Assembly (NCBI GenBank): GCA_017549365.1
Contig: JAFYUZ010000030.1
Location: 1 to 64,000, forward strand
Source: Clostridia bacterium
GTDB lineage: Bacteria; Bacillota; Clostridia; Oscillospirales; CAG-382
Reading direction: 5' to 3'
Length of the DNA: 64,000 nt
Shown: positions 25,733 through 33,849 of the stretch, in pieces
Numbering within the stretch: position 1 is the first letter of the stretch
Layout of the letters: each line of letters starts with the position of its first letter
Made by a program: the position numbers and the translations under genes
Notes under the pieces: generated by a model
Told to the model about the DNA's origin: nothing
The model's database searches: none
What the model saw: only the letters and a program-made list of their open reading frames with translations

Positions 25733-26485
25733 TTATTTAAGCATTTTGCAAAGCACTGCGGCATCGTCAAAAAGGTTTGCCTGCGCATCGTCCTTTACAA
25801 ATTCGATAAGAACGTTTTTTACATTTCCTTTTTGTGCCGATGCAAGATAGTTTTTCCATTCGCCCACACCTTCGGATAGGGGATGACGCAGATTTTTGCC
25901 GTCCCACGTCCAATGGAAACAGTGAATGTTTACAACATACGGCAAAACCGTTTCAAGCTCCCTGCAATTTTCTTCGTGGGATATTTCGGGGTTTGGTTGC
26001 CAGTAAAGTCGGACGTTTTCGCGCCCAATATCCTCAATCAGCTTTTTTGCAAAAGGGGCAGATCTTGTAAGAGTGCCTCTGTGGTATTCAAAACAGACGG
26101 TGATGCCGTGCTTTTTTGCAATTTCCGATATTTCTTTTGCTTCGCTTATGCATTTTTTGTATTCGTCGGAAGTCACGTCATCGTGGTCCTTGTTGTATGC
26201 CCAGATGCGCACTGTGTCTGTGCCGAGAAGTACGGCAGTTTCACAAACACAGTCAAATTCTTTTGCGGTGTTTACGCCAAGCCTGAAATACGAGCCGTAG
26301 GACGATACCGAAATACCCGCCTTTTTCGTTAACAAAAAGGCGAGCTTTGCGCTTTCGCGGTCGCCGGGCGGACAGTGCACGTCGCCTCCCCATTCGATCG
26401 ACGAAAGATGCGATCTTTTTACAATATCAACGATTTCCGAAATACTTTTGTTTCTGAAGGTGATGGAGGTGAGTCCGGGTGTCAT
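25733..26485 (-). CDS. sugar phosphate isomerase/epimerase (TIM barrel)
   Basis: A 250-aa xylose-isomerase-like TIM barrel. Expected metal-ligand positions are seen in VCFEYHRGTLTRS (Glu), YWQPNPEISHEENC, VNIHCFHWTWDG (His) and LIEFVKDD (Glu). Substrates in the family include inosose, hydroxypyruvate and keto-sugars. It is the third gene of a minus-strand unit with an OYE-type reductase and an SDR (10 bp apart), pointing to redox conversion of a sugar-like or cyclitol substrate. Confidence 0.8.
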   Translation of the reverse strand: MTPGLTSITFRNKSISEIVDIVKRSHLSSIEWGGDVHCPPGDRESAKLAFLLTKKAGISVSSYGSYFRLGVNTAKEFDCVCETAVLLGTDTVRIWAYNKDHDDVTSDEYKKCISEAKEISEIAKKHGITVCFEYHRGTLTRSAPFAKKLIEDIGRENVRLYWQPNPEISHEENCRELETVLPYVVNIHCFHWTWDGKNLRHPLSEGVGEWKNYLASAQKGNVKNVLIEFVKDDAQANLFDDAAVLCKMLK

Positions 26486-26495
26486 ATCGTGTACC

Positions 26496-27266
26496 TCACA
26501 GACGTCTTAAATGAAATCCGCCGTCGGCGTTGAACACCTGACCTGTTGAAAAGTCAAATGCGCCCCGGGCAATGGCTTTCACTATCTTGGCAATATCCGA
26601 GGGAAGCCCCCATCTTTTTGTGGCAGATGCTGCACCCGAGGCGATGATCTTGTCGTATTTTTCGGTAACAGCGCTTGTCATATCCGTCTTTATGATTCCG
26701 GGACGAATTTCAAAAACGGGAATATCGTATTCCGAAAGTCTGTCGGCAAAAAGTGCCGTCACCATCGAAACGCCTGCCTTTGAAATGCAGTATTCTCCGC
26801 GGTTGGTAGAAGAAACGTATGCCGACATCGAGCCTATGTTCACAATGCGCGGCGTGCAATCGGCACACGTCTTCTTTGCTTCTATCATATAGTTTGCGGC
26901 GGATTGTGTCATAAAGAAAACCGCCTTCAGGTTTGTTTCTATAACGACGTCAAAATTTTCCTCTTTCGAAATGAGAATATCCTCTCTTTCGGGGGGCGCA
27001 ATGCCCGCGTTGTTAACAAGAAGATCAAGTCTGCCAAACTTTTTTGCCGCATCCACAAGAGCGACGTGGGTTTCGCGCTTTTTTATATCCCCCCACACGT
27101 AGGTGTGGTTGTCGCCAAAGGCGTTTTCAAAGGCGGATTTTGTTTCTTCTCTGTAAGACGAAGAATTTACGATAACGTGGTAGCCCATCGAAAAAAGGAA
27201 CTCGGCAATCGAAAAACCGATGCCTCGGGACGAGCCTGTTATGATCGCAACGGGTCTTGTGTTCAT
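26496..27266 (-). CDS. short-chain dehydrogenase/reductase
   Basis: An SDR of 256 aa: cofactor motif TGSSRGIGFSIAEF, NNAGIAPP, catalytic Ser in NIGSMSAYVSS, and YCISKAG for the Tyr-Lys pair. The N-terminal glycine loop with a following Ser-Arg suggests NADPH preference (inference). Start 27266 lies in an ATGA overlap with the upstream reductase gene; an earlier ORF start 18 codons upstream is less likely. Probably oxidises or reduces a ketone or alcohol in the same pathway. Confidence 0.9.
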   Translation of the reverse strand: MNTRPVAIITGSSRGIGFSIAEFLFSMGYHVIVNSSSYREETKSAFENAFGDNHTYVWGDIKKRETHVALVDAAKKFGRLDLLVNNAGIAPPEREDILISKEENFDVVIETNLKAVFFMTQSAANYMIEAKKTCADCTPRIVNIGSMSAYVSSTNRGEYCISKAGVSMVTALFADRLSEYDIPVFEIRPGIIKTDMTSAVTEKYDKIIASGAASATKRWGLPSDIAKIVKAIARGAFDFSTGQVFNADGGFHLRRL

Positions 27267-28588
27267 TTTGAAGTAAACTCCTTGTAAATATCTCTGTAAA
27301 GCTTGTTTCGTATTATACATCCCGACAAAAGACCGTTCTTTTTAAGGGTTGAGCATCCCGAACAGGCAACGCAGGCTTGCTTGGCGTCAAATTTGTTTGA
27401 AAGAATGTCTTTTGCAAGGTCGGGGTAGGCAAAATTCATTCTGCCAAATCCGACAAAATCGGTCATATCGTCGTTTATCATACCTGCCGCGGCAAGATGC
27501 GCCTTTGCGCAAAGTCCCGAAACCCCCGTGTTTACCACAGGAAGCTTTGGAAAAGCCTTGTGTATCTCGCACGCGCCCTCAAAAAGACGGGAAAGGGCAG
27601 AAAGGGCGTTTGTTTTCGGCATATCAATGCCTGCTTTGTAGGGGCGCGAAACGTCGGGGTTTACGTACGGACTTCCCATGGTTACGTTCAAAAGGTCAAG
27701 ACCCAAAGAAACGAGTATCTCTATCAGCTTTTTCGGCTCGTCAAGATCGTATTTTGTGTAGTCGTTACTGTCTGTTCCAAAGCTGTACGGGGTGTTATAT
27801 CCGTCGTAAATGTTAAGACGGCAGGCAAGGACAGTGTCGTTTGAAAGGGCGCTTTTGCAGGCGCGGAAGGTATCGCACAGAAGTCTTGTTCTGTTTTCAA
27901 AGCTTGTGCCGTACACCCCTTCTCTGTCGTATGCCGACAAAAGCTCGGAATAAAGATATCCGTGACAGCATTTTATATCCACTCCGTCAAAGCCTGCTTT
28001 TTCGCAAAGATACGCATTTTCTGCAAAAACTTCGGGCAGCCTTTTCAGATATTCGTCGCTTGCAAGGGTATAGCAAAGATCGGGTTTGTCAAAAAAACTG
28101 TTGCGCATACCAACGATGGGCGACGGCACTCCGCAGGGTTTGGAATATCTTCCCGAATGGTTGAGCTGAAGCACAAAGATCGGGGCGTATCCGTTTTCTT
28201 TCAGGCTCTTTTCTTTCACCGATTCGACGAGTTTTTTGTATTTGTCAAGATTATTTTCGTTTATCATCAGCTGATGGGCGTTGCTTCTGCCCTCGGGCAG
28301 AACAGACACTGCCTCGAACCACAAAATTCCCGCTCCGCCTTTTGCAAGCCTTTCGTATCTTTCAAAGGTAAGATCTGTGGGATTGCCGTTTTCGTCGGCA
28401 TCCTGACCTTCCATCGGCTGATAGCAGATTCGGTTGTGGGCGGTCTTGCCCTTGATGTTTTTTTCTCTTGCAAGCACATCCGTGTCCTCACAGTATGGCA
28501 GATGCAACAGAGGCGGAGAAAAGGGGGTGTTTTTCAATACGTCTGCAAAAAGCTCTGTATTGCAAAAATCTGCTTTGTTTATTTCCAT
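27263..28588 (-). CDS. NADH:flavin oxidoreductase, old yellow enzyme family
   Basis: A 441-aa protein with an FMN TIM barrel: NRICYQPMEGQDAD near residue 52, LQLNHSGRYSKP, DGVDIKCCHGYLYSELLSAY, and VVNTGVSG and VGFGRMNFAYPDL for phosphate binding. A C-terminal cysteine set (CVACSGCSTLKK and GCIIRN) resembles the 4Fe-4S site of 2,4-dienoyl-CoA reductase and BaiCD/BaiH, but the protein stops there, lacking the extra FAD/NAD domains. It probably reduces an activated C=C bond, drawing electrons from a partner such as the divergent FAD protein. Confidence 0.88.
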   Translation of the reverse strand: MEINKADFCNTELFADVLKNTPFSPPLLHLPYCEDTDVLAREKNIKGKTAHNRICYQPMEGQDADENGNPTDLTFERYERLAKGGAGILWFEAVSVLPEGRSNAHQLMINENNLDKYKKLVESVKEKSLKENGYAPIFVLQLNHSGRYSKPCGVPSPIVGMRNSFFDKPDLCYTLASDEYLKRLPEVFAENAYLCEKAGFDGVDIKCCHGYLYSELLSAYDREGVYGTSFENRTRLLCDTFRACKSALSNDTVLACRLNIYDGYNTPYSFGTDSNDYTKYDLDEPKKLIEILVSLGLDLLNVTMGSPYVNPDVSRPYKAGIDMPKTNALSALSRLFEGACEIHKAFPKLPVVNTGVSGLCAKAHLAAAGMINDDMTDFVGFGRMNFAYPDLAKDILSNKFDAKQACVACSGCSTLKKNGLLSGCIIRNKLYRDIYKEFTSK

Positions 28589-28683
28589 CTTGTATTTCCT
28601 TTCGGGAAATGATATAATATTTCAAACGTGTATACTCAGATTATAAATGATTTTTCTTATTTTTTCAATATAAGGAGATACAG

Positions 28684-30594
28684 ATGCAAAAAAAAGCAGA
28701 TATTTGCAATATCGGATCGGCAAAAGTGCAGGTTTTCTTGTATAAATCGGTTATTGTCGGAGGCGGATGTGCGGGCCTTAACTGTGCCGACACCCTTTTT
28801 GACCTTGGCGAGAGGGATATTGCTCTTATCACAAACAGTCTTTCGTTCAGCACCTCCATAAATACGGGATCGGACAAGCAGACTTATTATAAGCTCTCGA
28901 CGGCGGGCGGTGAGCAGGACAGTGTGCAGGATATGGCAAAGACCCTTTTTTCGGGCGGATGCACCGAAGGGTTTCATTGCCTTACCGAGGCCGCAATGTC
29001 GCTTAAATGTTTTTACAAGCTGATCCGCCTGGGCGTTGATTTTCCGCAAAACGAGTATGGCGAGTACGTGGGCTACCGCACCGACCACGATCTGCGCCGC
29101 AGAGCCACAAGCTGCGGACCGCTTACGTCAAAATTTATGGCAGAGGCGCTGATAAGATCGGTGAAGGGCAAGGATATCGATATCATCGAAAACAAGCGTG
29201 CCGCAAAGCTTATTGTGGAGGATAAAAAAGTCCGCGGAGTTATCTGTGTAGATACAAAAACGGGTGAAATTTCGGTTTATCTTTCGCCAAACGTTGTGCT
29301 TGCCACGGGCGGACCTTCGGGAATATACCGTGCCAGTGTTTATCCTGCCTGCCATTCGGGCGCGTTAAGCCTTGCTCTCGAGGCGGGTTGTGAAGGAGTA
29401 AATCTTACAGAATGGCAGTATGGCATTGCCTCCACCGATTTCAGATGGAACCTTTCGGGAAGCTTTATGCAGGTGATACCAAGGTTTGTTTCGGTTGACG
29501 AAAACGGAAACGAATTTGAATTTCTGCACGATTACCTCGGCGACGAAAGATACGATCTTATCTTTCAAAAAGGTTACAACTGGCCTTTTTGTCCCACAAA
29601 GCTTTCGGGCGAAAACAAAAGCTCGCTTGTTGACCTTGCGGTTTACCGCGAGGTGTGCAAGGGCAGAAAAGTGTATCTTGATTTCACAAAGAACGACAGC
29701 CTTTATGACAAAAACCATCTTTGCGCCGAAGCGCGCGAATATCTTGAAAGCTGCGGAGTTCTTCATCTTGACAGCCCGATACAACGGCTTGTGGCAATGA
29801 ACGACAGAGCATACAGGCTTTATCTTGACAAGGCGGGGATCGATCTTAAAACCACGCCTCTTGCCATCGACGTTTGTGCCCAGCACAACAACGGCGGCAT
29901 AGATTGCGACGTGAACTACGAAACCTGCATCAAAGGGCTTTATGCCTCGGGCGAATGTGCGGGAATTTTCGGCGTTGCCCGCCCCGGCGGCACGGCGCTC
30001 AATTCCACCCAGGTCTCGTCGATGCGCGCGGCAGAGCATATAAAAAAGAGCAACCGACAGTCGGTTTGCCTCAATGACAACGACAAAAAGACGATATCCG
30101 ACTTTTTGGATCTTTGCACAAAACTTACGGGCGGCACCAACCGATTGAAAGAAGTGTATACAAACCGAAAAAATATTGCCGCAAAAATGAGCGAATGTGC
30201 TTCTTTTGTAAGAATTGCAAAAAATATTGACAGCGTAAGCTCGGCGGTCGAAAGGGCGCTTTCAAATTTCGAGAAAGAAAACGCCGTCTGCGACAAAACG
30301 CTTCTTTTCGAGGTGCTGACCAACAGAGATATTCTGCTTTCGGCAAAATGCGTTCTTTCTGCCATGCGGGAATATGCGGCATGTGGCTTTAAGAGCCGCG
30401 GAAGTTATCTTGTTCTTGAAAAAGAAAGCGATATTGCCTTTCCCGAAAAGATCATGCCCGAAACCGACACCGAAACGCTTATAAAGGTGCATCTCGAAAA
30501 CGGGCAGACAAAAACCCGTCTTTCAAAGGTCTCTAAAATTCTCGAGAGCGAGCAGTGGTTTGAAAAGGTTTACAACGCGTATTATGAAAAATAA
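28684..30594 (+). CDS. FAD-binding reductase, fumarate reductase/aspartate oxidase-like
   Basis: A 636-aa flavoprotein: the N-terminal dinucleotide site is SVIVGGGCAGLNCADTL (residues 22-38), then TDHDLRRRATSCGP (active-site-like), VVLATGGPSGIY and a C-terminal GLYASGECAGIFGVARPGG. It most resembles flavoprotein subunits of fumarate reductases or L-aspartate oxidase, with a long helical C-terminus (460-636). No signal peptide or heme-binding CxxCH motif is visible. AAGGAG is 6 nt before the ATG. It is divergent from the OYE-SDR-isomerase unit, with which it shares a 95-bp intergenic region. Confidence 0.82.
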   Translation: MQKKADICNIGSAKVQVFLYKSVIVGGGCAGLNCADTLFDLGERDIALITNSLSFSTSINTGSDKQTYYKLSTAGGEQDSVQDMAKTLFSGGCTEGFHCLTEAAMSLKCFYKLIRLGVDFPQNEYGEYVGYRTDHDLRRRATSCGPLTSKFMAEALIRSVKGKDIDIIENKRAAKLIVEDKKVRGVICVDTKTGEISVYLSPNVVLATGGPSGIYRASVYPACHSGALSLALEAGCEGVNLTEWQYGIASTDFRWNLSGSFMQVIPRFVSVDENGNEFEFLHDYLGDERYDLIFQKGYNWPFCPTKLSGENKSSLVDLAVYREVCKGRKVYLDFTKNDSLYDKNHLCAEAREYLESCGVLHLDSPIQRLVAMNDRAYRLYLDKAGIDLKTTPLAIDVCAQHNNGGIDCDVNYETCIKGLYASGECAGIFGVARPGGTALNSTQVSSMRAAEHIKKSNRQSVCLNDNDKKTISDFLDLCTKLTGGTNRLKEVYTNRKNIAAKMSECASFVRIAKNIDSVSSAVERALSNFEKENAVCDKTLLFEVLTNRDILLSAKCVLSAMREYAACGFKSRGSYLVLEKESDIAFPEKIMPETDTETLIKVHLENGQTKTRLSKVSKILESEQWFEKVYNAYYEK

Positions 30595-30599
30595 AAAAG

Positions 30600-30627
30600 A
30601 AAAAGGTGTGCGCAGGCACACCTTTTT
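30600..30627. terminator. bidirectional terminator
   Basis: AAAAAGGTGTG (30600-30610) pairs with CACACCTTTTT (30617-30627), between the convergent FAD reductase and rluA-type genes. Confidence 0.88.
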
Positions 30628-30631
30628 GCGT

Positions 30632-31651
30632 TCAATATCCGTATTTTTTCATAAAATCCTGACCTTTGCCGCAGATCACCTTGCCGTCAAGATACGCAAG
30701 GCATCCCGAATCGGTGGTAAAGTGAAATTCGACAGAGTAGGAATAAAGCGACTGATAAAAATCAAGGCTGTTTTTTGAATGTACCTTTCCGTACTTTCCG
30801 TCGCCTGCAAGGGGGTGACCGTAATATGCAAGGTGTGCTCGGATCTGATGTGTTCTGCCTGTGATAAGGTCAACGAGCACCAGAGAGTTTCCGTCCTTTT
30901 CGCCTTTTACGGTGTATTTTGTGATGACGGTTTTTATATCGTCATCGTATTTGATCTTCATTCTCCGCTTTGCTTCTTCGCGGCTTTTAAAAATGAAAAC
31001 TCTGTTCTGAGCCTTGTCCTTGTAAAGAAAGTCCGAAAGAGTTGCGCTTTTTTTGTCAAAGATGCCGCAGGCTTCGCAGAAATAAAGCTTTTTCAGCTCG
31101 CGGTCGCGAATTTTGGCGTTCATGATACGCAGACTTTCGGCGTTTTTGGCACCGATAACAAGACCTGCCGTGTTTCTGTCCAAGCGGTTGCAAAGGGCGG
31201 GACAAAAGCTGTTTTCGTTTTCGGGGACGTACTCTTTTTTCTTGTAAAGATATCCCAGCATTTTGTCAACGAGATATATCTCGTTTCCGTTCTTTGAAGG
31301 TTTTTCGTCCTCGGTATTGGGATGAACGGTTATTCCCGCTTTTTTGTCGATGATGATAACGTTTTCGTCCTCGTAGGCGATCTCATCGGGCGAAAGATCA
31401 AGAGAGGCACGGGCGTATTTTTCAAAACCCTCGATCTCTTTTACGGGGAAAAACTCGTCGCTGATAAAGAGGGTAAAAACGTCGCCCACCGAAAGCTTTG
31501 TATTTGCCTCGCAACGCTTGCCGTTAAGCTTTATATGCTTTGTGCGGAGAAATTTGTAAAGCAGGGATTGGGGAAGATTTACAAGCGATTTTGTCAAAAA
31601 TTTGTCGGCGCGCTGACCTGCGTCGTTTGAACCTACCTGAAGCTGGCGCAT
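30632..31651 (-). CDS. RluA-family rRNA pseudouridine synthase
   Basis: A 339-aa protein: an S4 RNA-binding domain at residues 10-75 (QRADKFLTKSLVNLPQSLLY), then the RluA catalytic domain with CNRLDRNTAGLVIGAKN (the catalytic Asp in the RLDxxTSG-type motif, with Ala for Ser) and DLITGRTHQIRAHLAYYGHP. It converts uridine to pseudouridine in 23S rRNA or tRNA; the exact site cannot be told. It is followed after 15 bp upstream by the capA-like gene. Confidence 0.92.
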   Translation of the reverse strand: MRQLQVGSNDAGQRADKFLTKSLVNLPQSLLYKFLRTKHIKLNGKRCEANTKLSVGDVFTLFISDEFFPVKEIEGFEKYARASLDLSPDEIAYEDENVIIIDKKAGITVHPNTEDEKPSKNGNEIYLVDKMLGYLYKKKEYVPENENSFCPALCNRLDRNTAGLVIGAKNAESLRIMNAKIRDRELKKLYFCEACGIFDKKSATLSDFLYKDKAQNRVFIFKSREEAKRRMKIKYDDDIKTVITKYTVKGEKDGNSLVLVDLITGRTHQIRAHLAYYGHPLAGDGKYGKVHSKNSLDFYQSLYSYSVEFHFTTDSGCLAYLDGKVICGKGQDFMKKYGY

Positions 31652-31666
31652 AATTTTCTCCTTGCC

Positions 31667-33013
31667 TTATGCCGCAACCTCTGCCGCAGGGGCATCGGCA
31701 GGGTAGAGGGACAGACAGTATTCGTCCTTTATAAACTGCTTGTCAATGGTGTCTGTTATTATCTTGTTAAGATAGTTTCTAGAAATGTATCCGTCGTATT
31801 TTCTGCAGCCGTGGCTGTTCAGCATTTCGTCGGTGAAATCCTTGTAAAGATAAAGGGTGGGCTCGGAAAAACCTGACTTGTAATAGTTCATATAGGGGAT
31901 CATTTCGGGGTTTTCAATAACAAAGCCGTCGTCGGTCTCGTTGATGTCAAAGGTAAGAATGGCACCCAGCATATTGCGGCTGTACATCATGGTCGAAATA
32001 AGGTTGCCCAACGAGTATGCGCAGAGAGTTTTCTTTCCGTCGGGGCGGTCGAGCCATTCGATGGGCTGCAATGTGTGCGAATGATGACCGATAATAACGT
32101 CAACGCCGTTGTCTGCCATAAGACGGGCAAGGTTTTTCTGATTGTCAGAGGGCTTGAACCAGTCCTCGTGTCCCCAGTGCATCGAAACGATAACAACGTC
32201 TGCCATGGCACGGGCTTCTTTTGTCTGACGGTCGATCTCGTCATAGTTTTCAAGCGGGATAACAAGCTCGCTTCCCGCAGGCAGGTTTATGCCGTTGGTG
32301 CCGTAGGTGTAGGAAAGGAATGCGATCTTAACGCCGTCGTGCTCGAGCACACGGATGGTGTTGTAATCCTCACGGTTTTTAAATCCGCCCAGAAGAAGAA
32401 CTCCCTTGCTGTTCCAGAAATCAATATTTCTTGCATAACCCGTCGAGCCTTTGTCGAGCATGTGGTTATTGGCAATGCTTACAATGTCAAAACCGGTGTC
32501 AAGAACCGCATCTGCTATCTCGTCGGGGGTGTTGAAGGTGGGATATCCCGAATAACCGCGTTCTTTTCCGGCACTTGGGGTCTCCTGGTTTACAAAAGCA
32601 AGGTCGGCGGACGAGATGATGTCCTTGATATTTCTGAACATGGGCTTGAAATCATATTCCGCATCTGTTCCCGCCGCCAGCTGTGATGCGTATTTGTACA
32701 CGTTTGTGTGCACAAGGATATCGCCTGCCGCCGCAAAAGAGATGTTTTTGTATTCCTTCACAGGTTCGGGCGGAACAATAGGTTCGTCGGGAACAACGGA
32801 AGGATCTGTTTCGCCTTCGTTTTCGCCTGATTTGCCGTCGTCCCCATCGTCGGGGGTCACAATATGTGTGTGTTCTTCTTGCTTTTCTTTGTCGGAAATT
32901 TTAAGGGCGCAACCCTCTTTTGAAACCGAAAGGATCGCCAGCATAACGATTATGACAAAGGGGATGCAAAAGAGAAGAGCGGAAAGAGGAAAATTTCTTT
33001 TATTGTTTTTCAT
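31667..33013 (-). CDS. CapA-family poly-gamma-glutamate synthesis/metallophosphatase protein
   Basis: A 448-aa protein: an N-terminal membrane anchor or signal (residues 10-30), a Glu/Asp/Pro-rich linker (38-85), then the PGA_cap metallophosphatase domain with AAGDILVHTNVYKYA, VSIANNHMLDKG, VSMHWGHEDWF and IIGHHSHTLQPIEW, all family metal-site motifs. It acts outside the membrane; in other Firmicutes members take part in capsule or wall polymer handling. The substrate is unknown. Confidence 0.88.
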   Translation of the reverse strand: MKNNKRNFPLSALLFCIPFVIIVMLAILSVSKEGCALKISDKEKQEEHTHIVTPDDGDDGKSGENEGETDPSVVPDEPIVPPEPVKEYKNISFAAAGDILVHTNVYKYASQLAAGTDAEYDFKPMFRNIKDIISSADLAFVNQETPSAGKERGYSGYPTFNTPDEIADAVLDTGFDIVSIANNHMLDKGSTGYARNIDFWNSKGVLLLGGFKNREDYNTIRVLEHDGVKIAFLSYTYGTNGINLPAGSELVIPLENYDEIDRQTKEARAMADVVIVSMHWGHEDWFKPSDNQKNLARLMADNGVDVIIGHHSHTLQPIEWLDRPDGKKTLCAYSLGNLISTMMYSRNMLGAILTFDINETDDGFVIENPEMIPYMNYYKSGFSEPTLYLYKDFTDEMLNSHGCRKYDGYISRNYLNKIITDTIDKQFIKDEYCLSLYPADAPAAEVAA

Positions 33014-33080
33014 TATGTTTTCTCCTTAAAACTGTGCACTAAAAAACAAATTCCCACGTCCGCAGGAATTTGAAAAGGTC

Positions 33081-33371
33081 TTATTTAAGCTCTCTCTGAA
33101 GCCAGATGGTGCCGATCTCAAGAGCATCCACGAGGGTGGATTTTTCGGATTCTTTAAGAATCTTTGCGGGGCTGAGCTCAAGAGCGGGATCTGTGCTTTG
33201 AATCTGAACAAGAACTCTCGACGGAACGTCTTCGCCGTCCACCGATTTGGATTCGAGCACGGTGAGAACAAGTATTGCGCGCTGAGCGGGATCGCCGTAA
33301 TATATTTTGTTACCGCAGCGGACCATAGGCTGACCCTTGTACTGCAATATGTTGTTTGCTGTTTCTGCCAT
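33081..33371 (-). CDS. conserved small protein of unknown function
   Basis: A 96-aa soluble protein (MAETANNILQYKGQPMVRCG at the N-terminus; GNKIYYGDP and STDPALELSPAKI in the middle; LVDALEIGTIWLQREL at the end). I do not recognise a named family. It has no signal peptide or metal motif. Codon use looks native. It lies between ireB and the capA-like gene on the same strand and may share their transcript. Confidence 0.7.
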   Translation of the reverse strand: MAETANNILQYKGQPMVRCGNKIYYGDPAQRAILVLTVLESKSVDGEDVPSRVLVQIQSTDPALELSPAKILKESEKSTLVDALEIGTIWLQRELK

Positions 33372-33430
33372 GGGTTGATATACCTCCGAATGAAATTGTG
33401 TGAAGAAAAGGAAGCGGTGGGATAGAATAA

Positions 33431-33688
33431 TTACTGCAAATAGCTTGTTACAAGAACGCGCATAAGCTCGTCGCGGTCGATCTTGCGGATAAGAGCGCGG
33501 GCATTGTTGTAGTTGGTGATGTAGGTGGGGTCTTCGGAAAGAATGTATCCGACGATCTGATTGATGGGGTCGTAACCTTTTTCCTTGAGAGAATTGTAAA
33601 CGCTGGTGAGGATATTTTTCATCTCAAGCTCTTTTTCAAGCTTTGCGGTGGAAAATTTGATTGTTTTGTCTGTTCTGGATAATTGCAT
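33431..33688 (-). CDS. ireB: IreB-family regulatory phosphoprotein
   Basis: An 85-aa protein matching IreB (DUF965, formerly YrzL): [20 protein letters not shown] and [18 protein letters not shown] are the signature stretches, and the N-terminal Thr residues (SRTDKTIKF) correspond to the phosphorylated segment. In Enterococcus IreB is a substrate of the PASTA kinase IreK and affects cephalosporin resistance. It is usually followed by a RuvX/YqgF gene, which is absent here. Confidence 0.93.
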   Translation of the reverse strand: MQLSRTDKTIKFSTAKLEKELEMKNILTSVYNSLKEKGYDPINQIVGYILSEDPTYITNYNNARALIRKIDRDELMRVLVTSYLQ

Positions 33689-33809
33689 AATACCACTCCA
33701 TTCTTCATTGGTTCGTCTATATAATAATATATTTGACCGATAAAAGCAATACTATTTTGTTAAAAATAATGTTTTTTTCAAAAAAATTAATAATTTGTTA
33801 AACGAATAA

Positions 33810-33840
33810 GAGGAGCGTTTCAAAAAACGCTCCTCTGTTT
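33810..33840 (-). terminator. probable terminator after pheST
   Basis: GAGGAGCGTTT (33810-33820) and AAACGCTCCTC (33825-33835) form an 11-bp stem 15 bp past the pheT stop. The U-run is better on the plus strand, so its efficiency for pheT is uncertain. Confidence 0.6.
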
Positions 33841-33849
33841 TTGAAAAAA

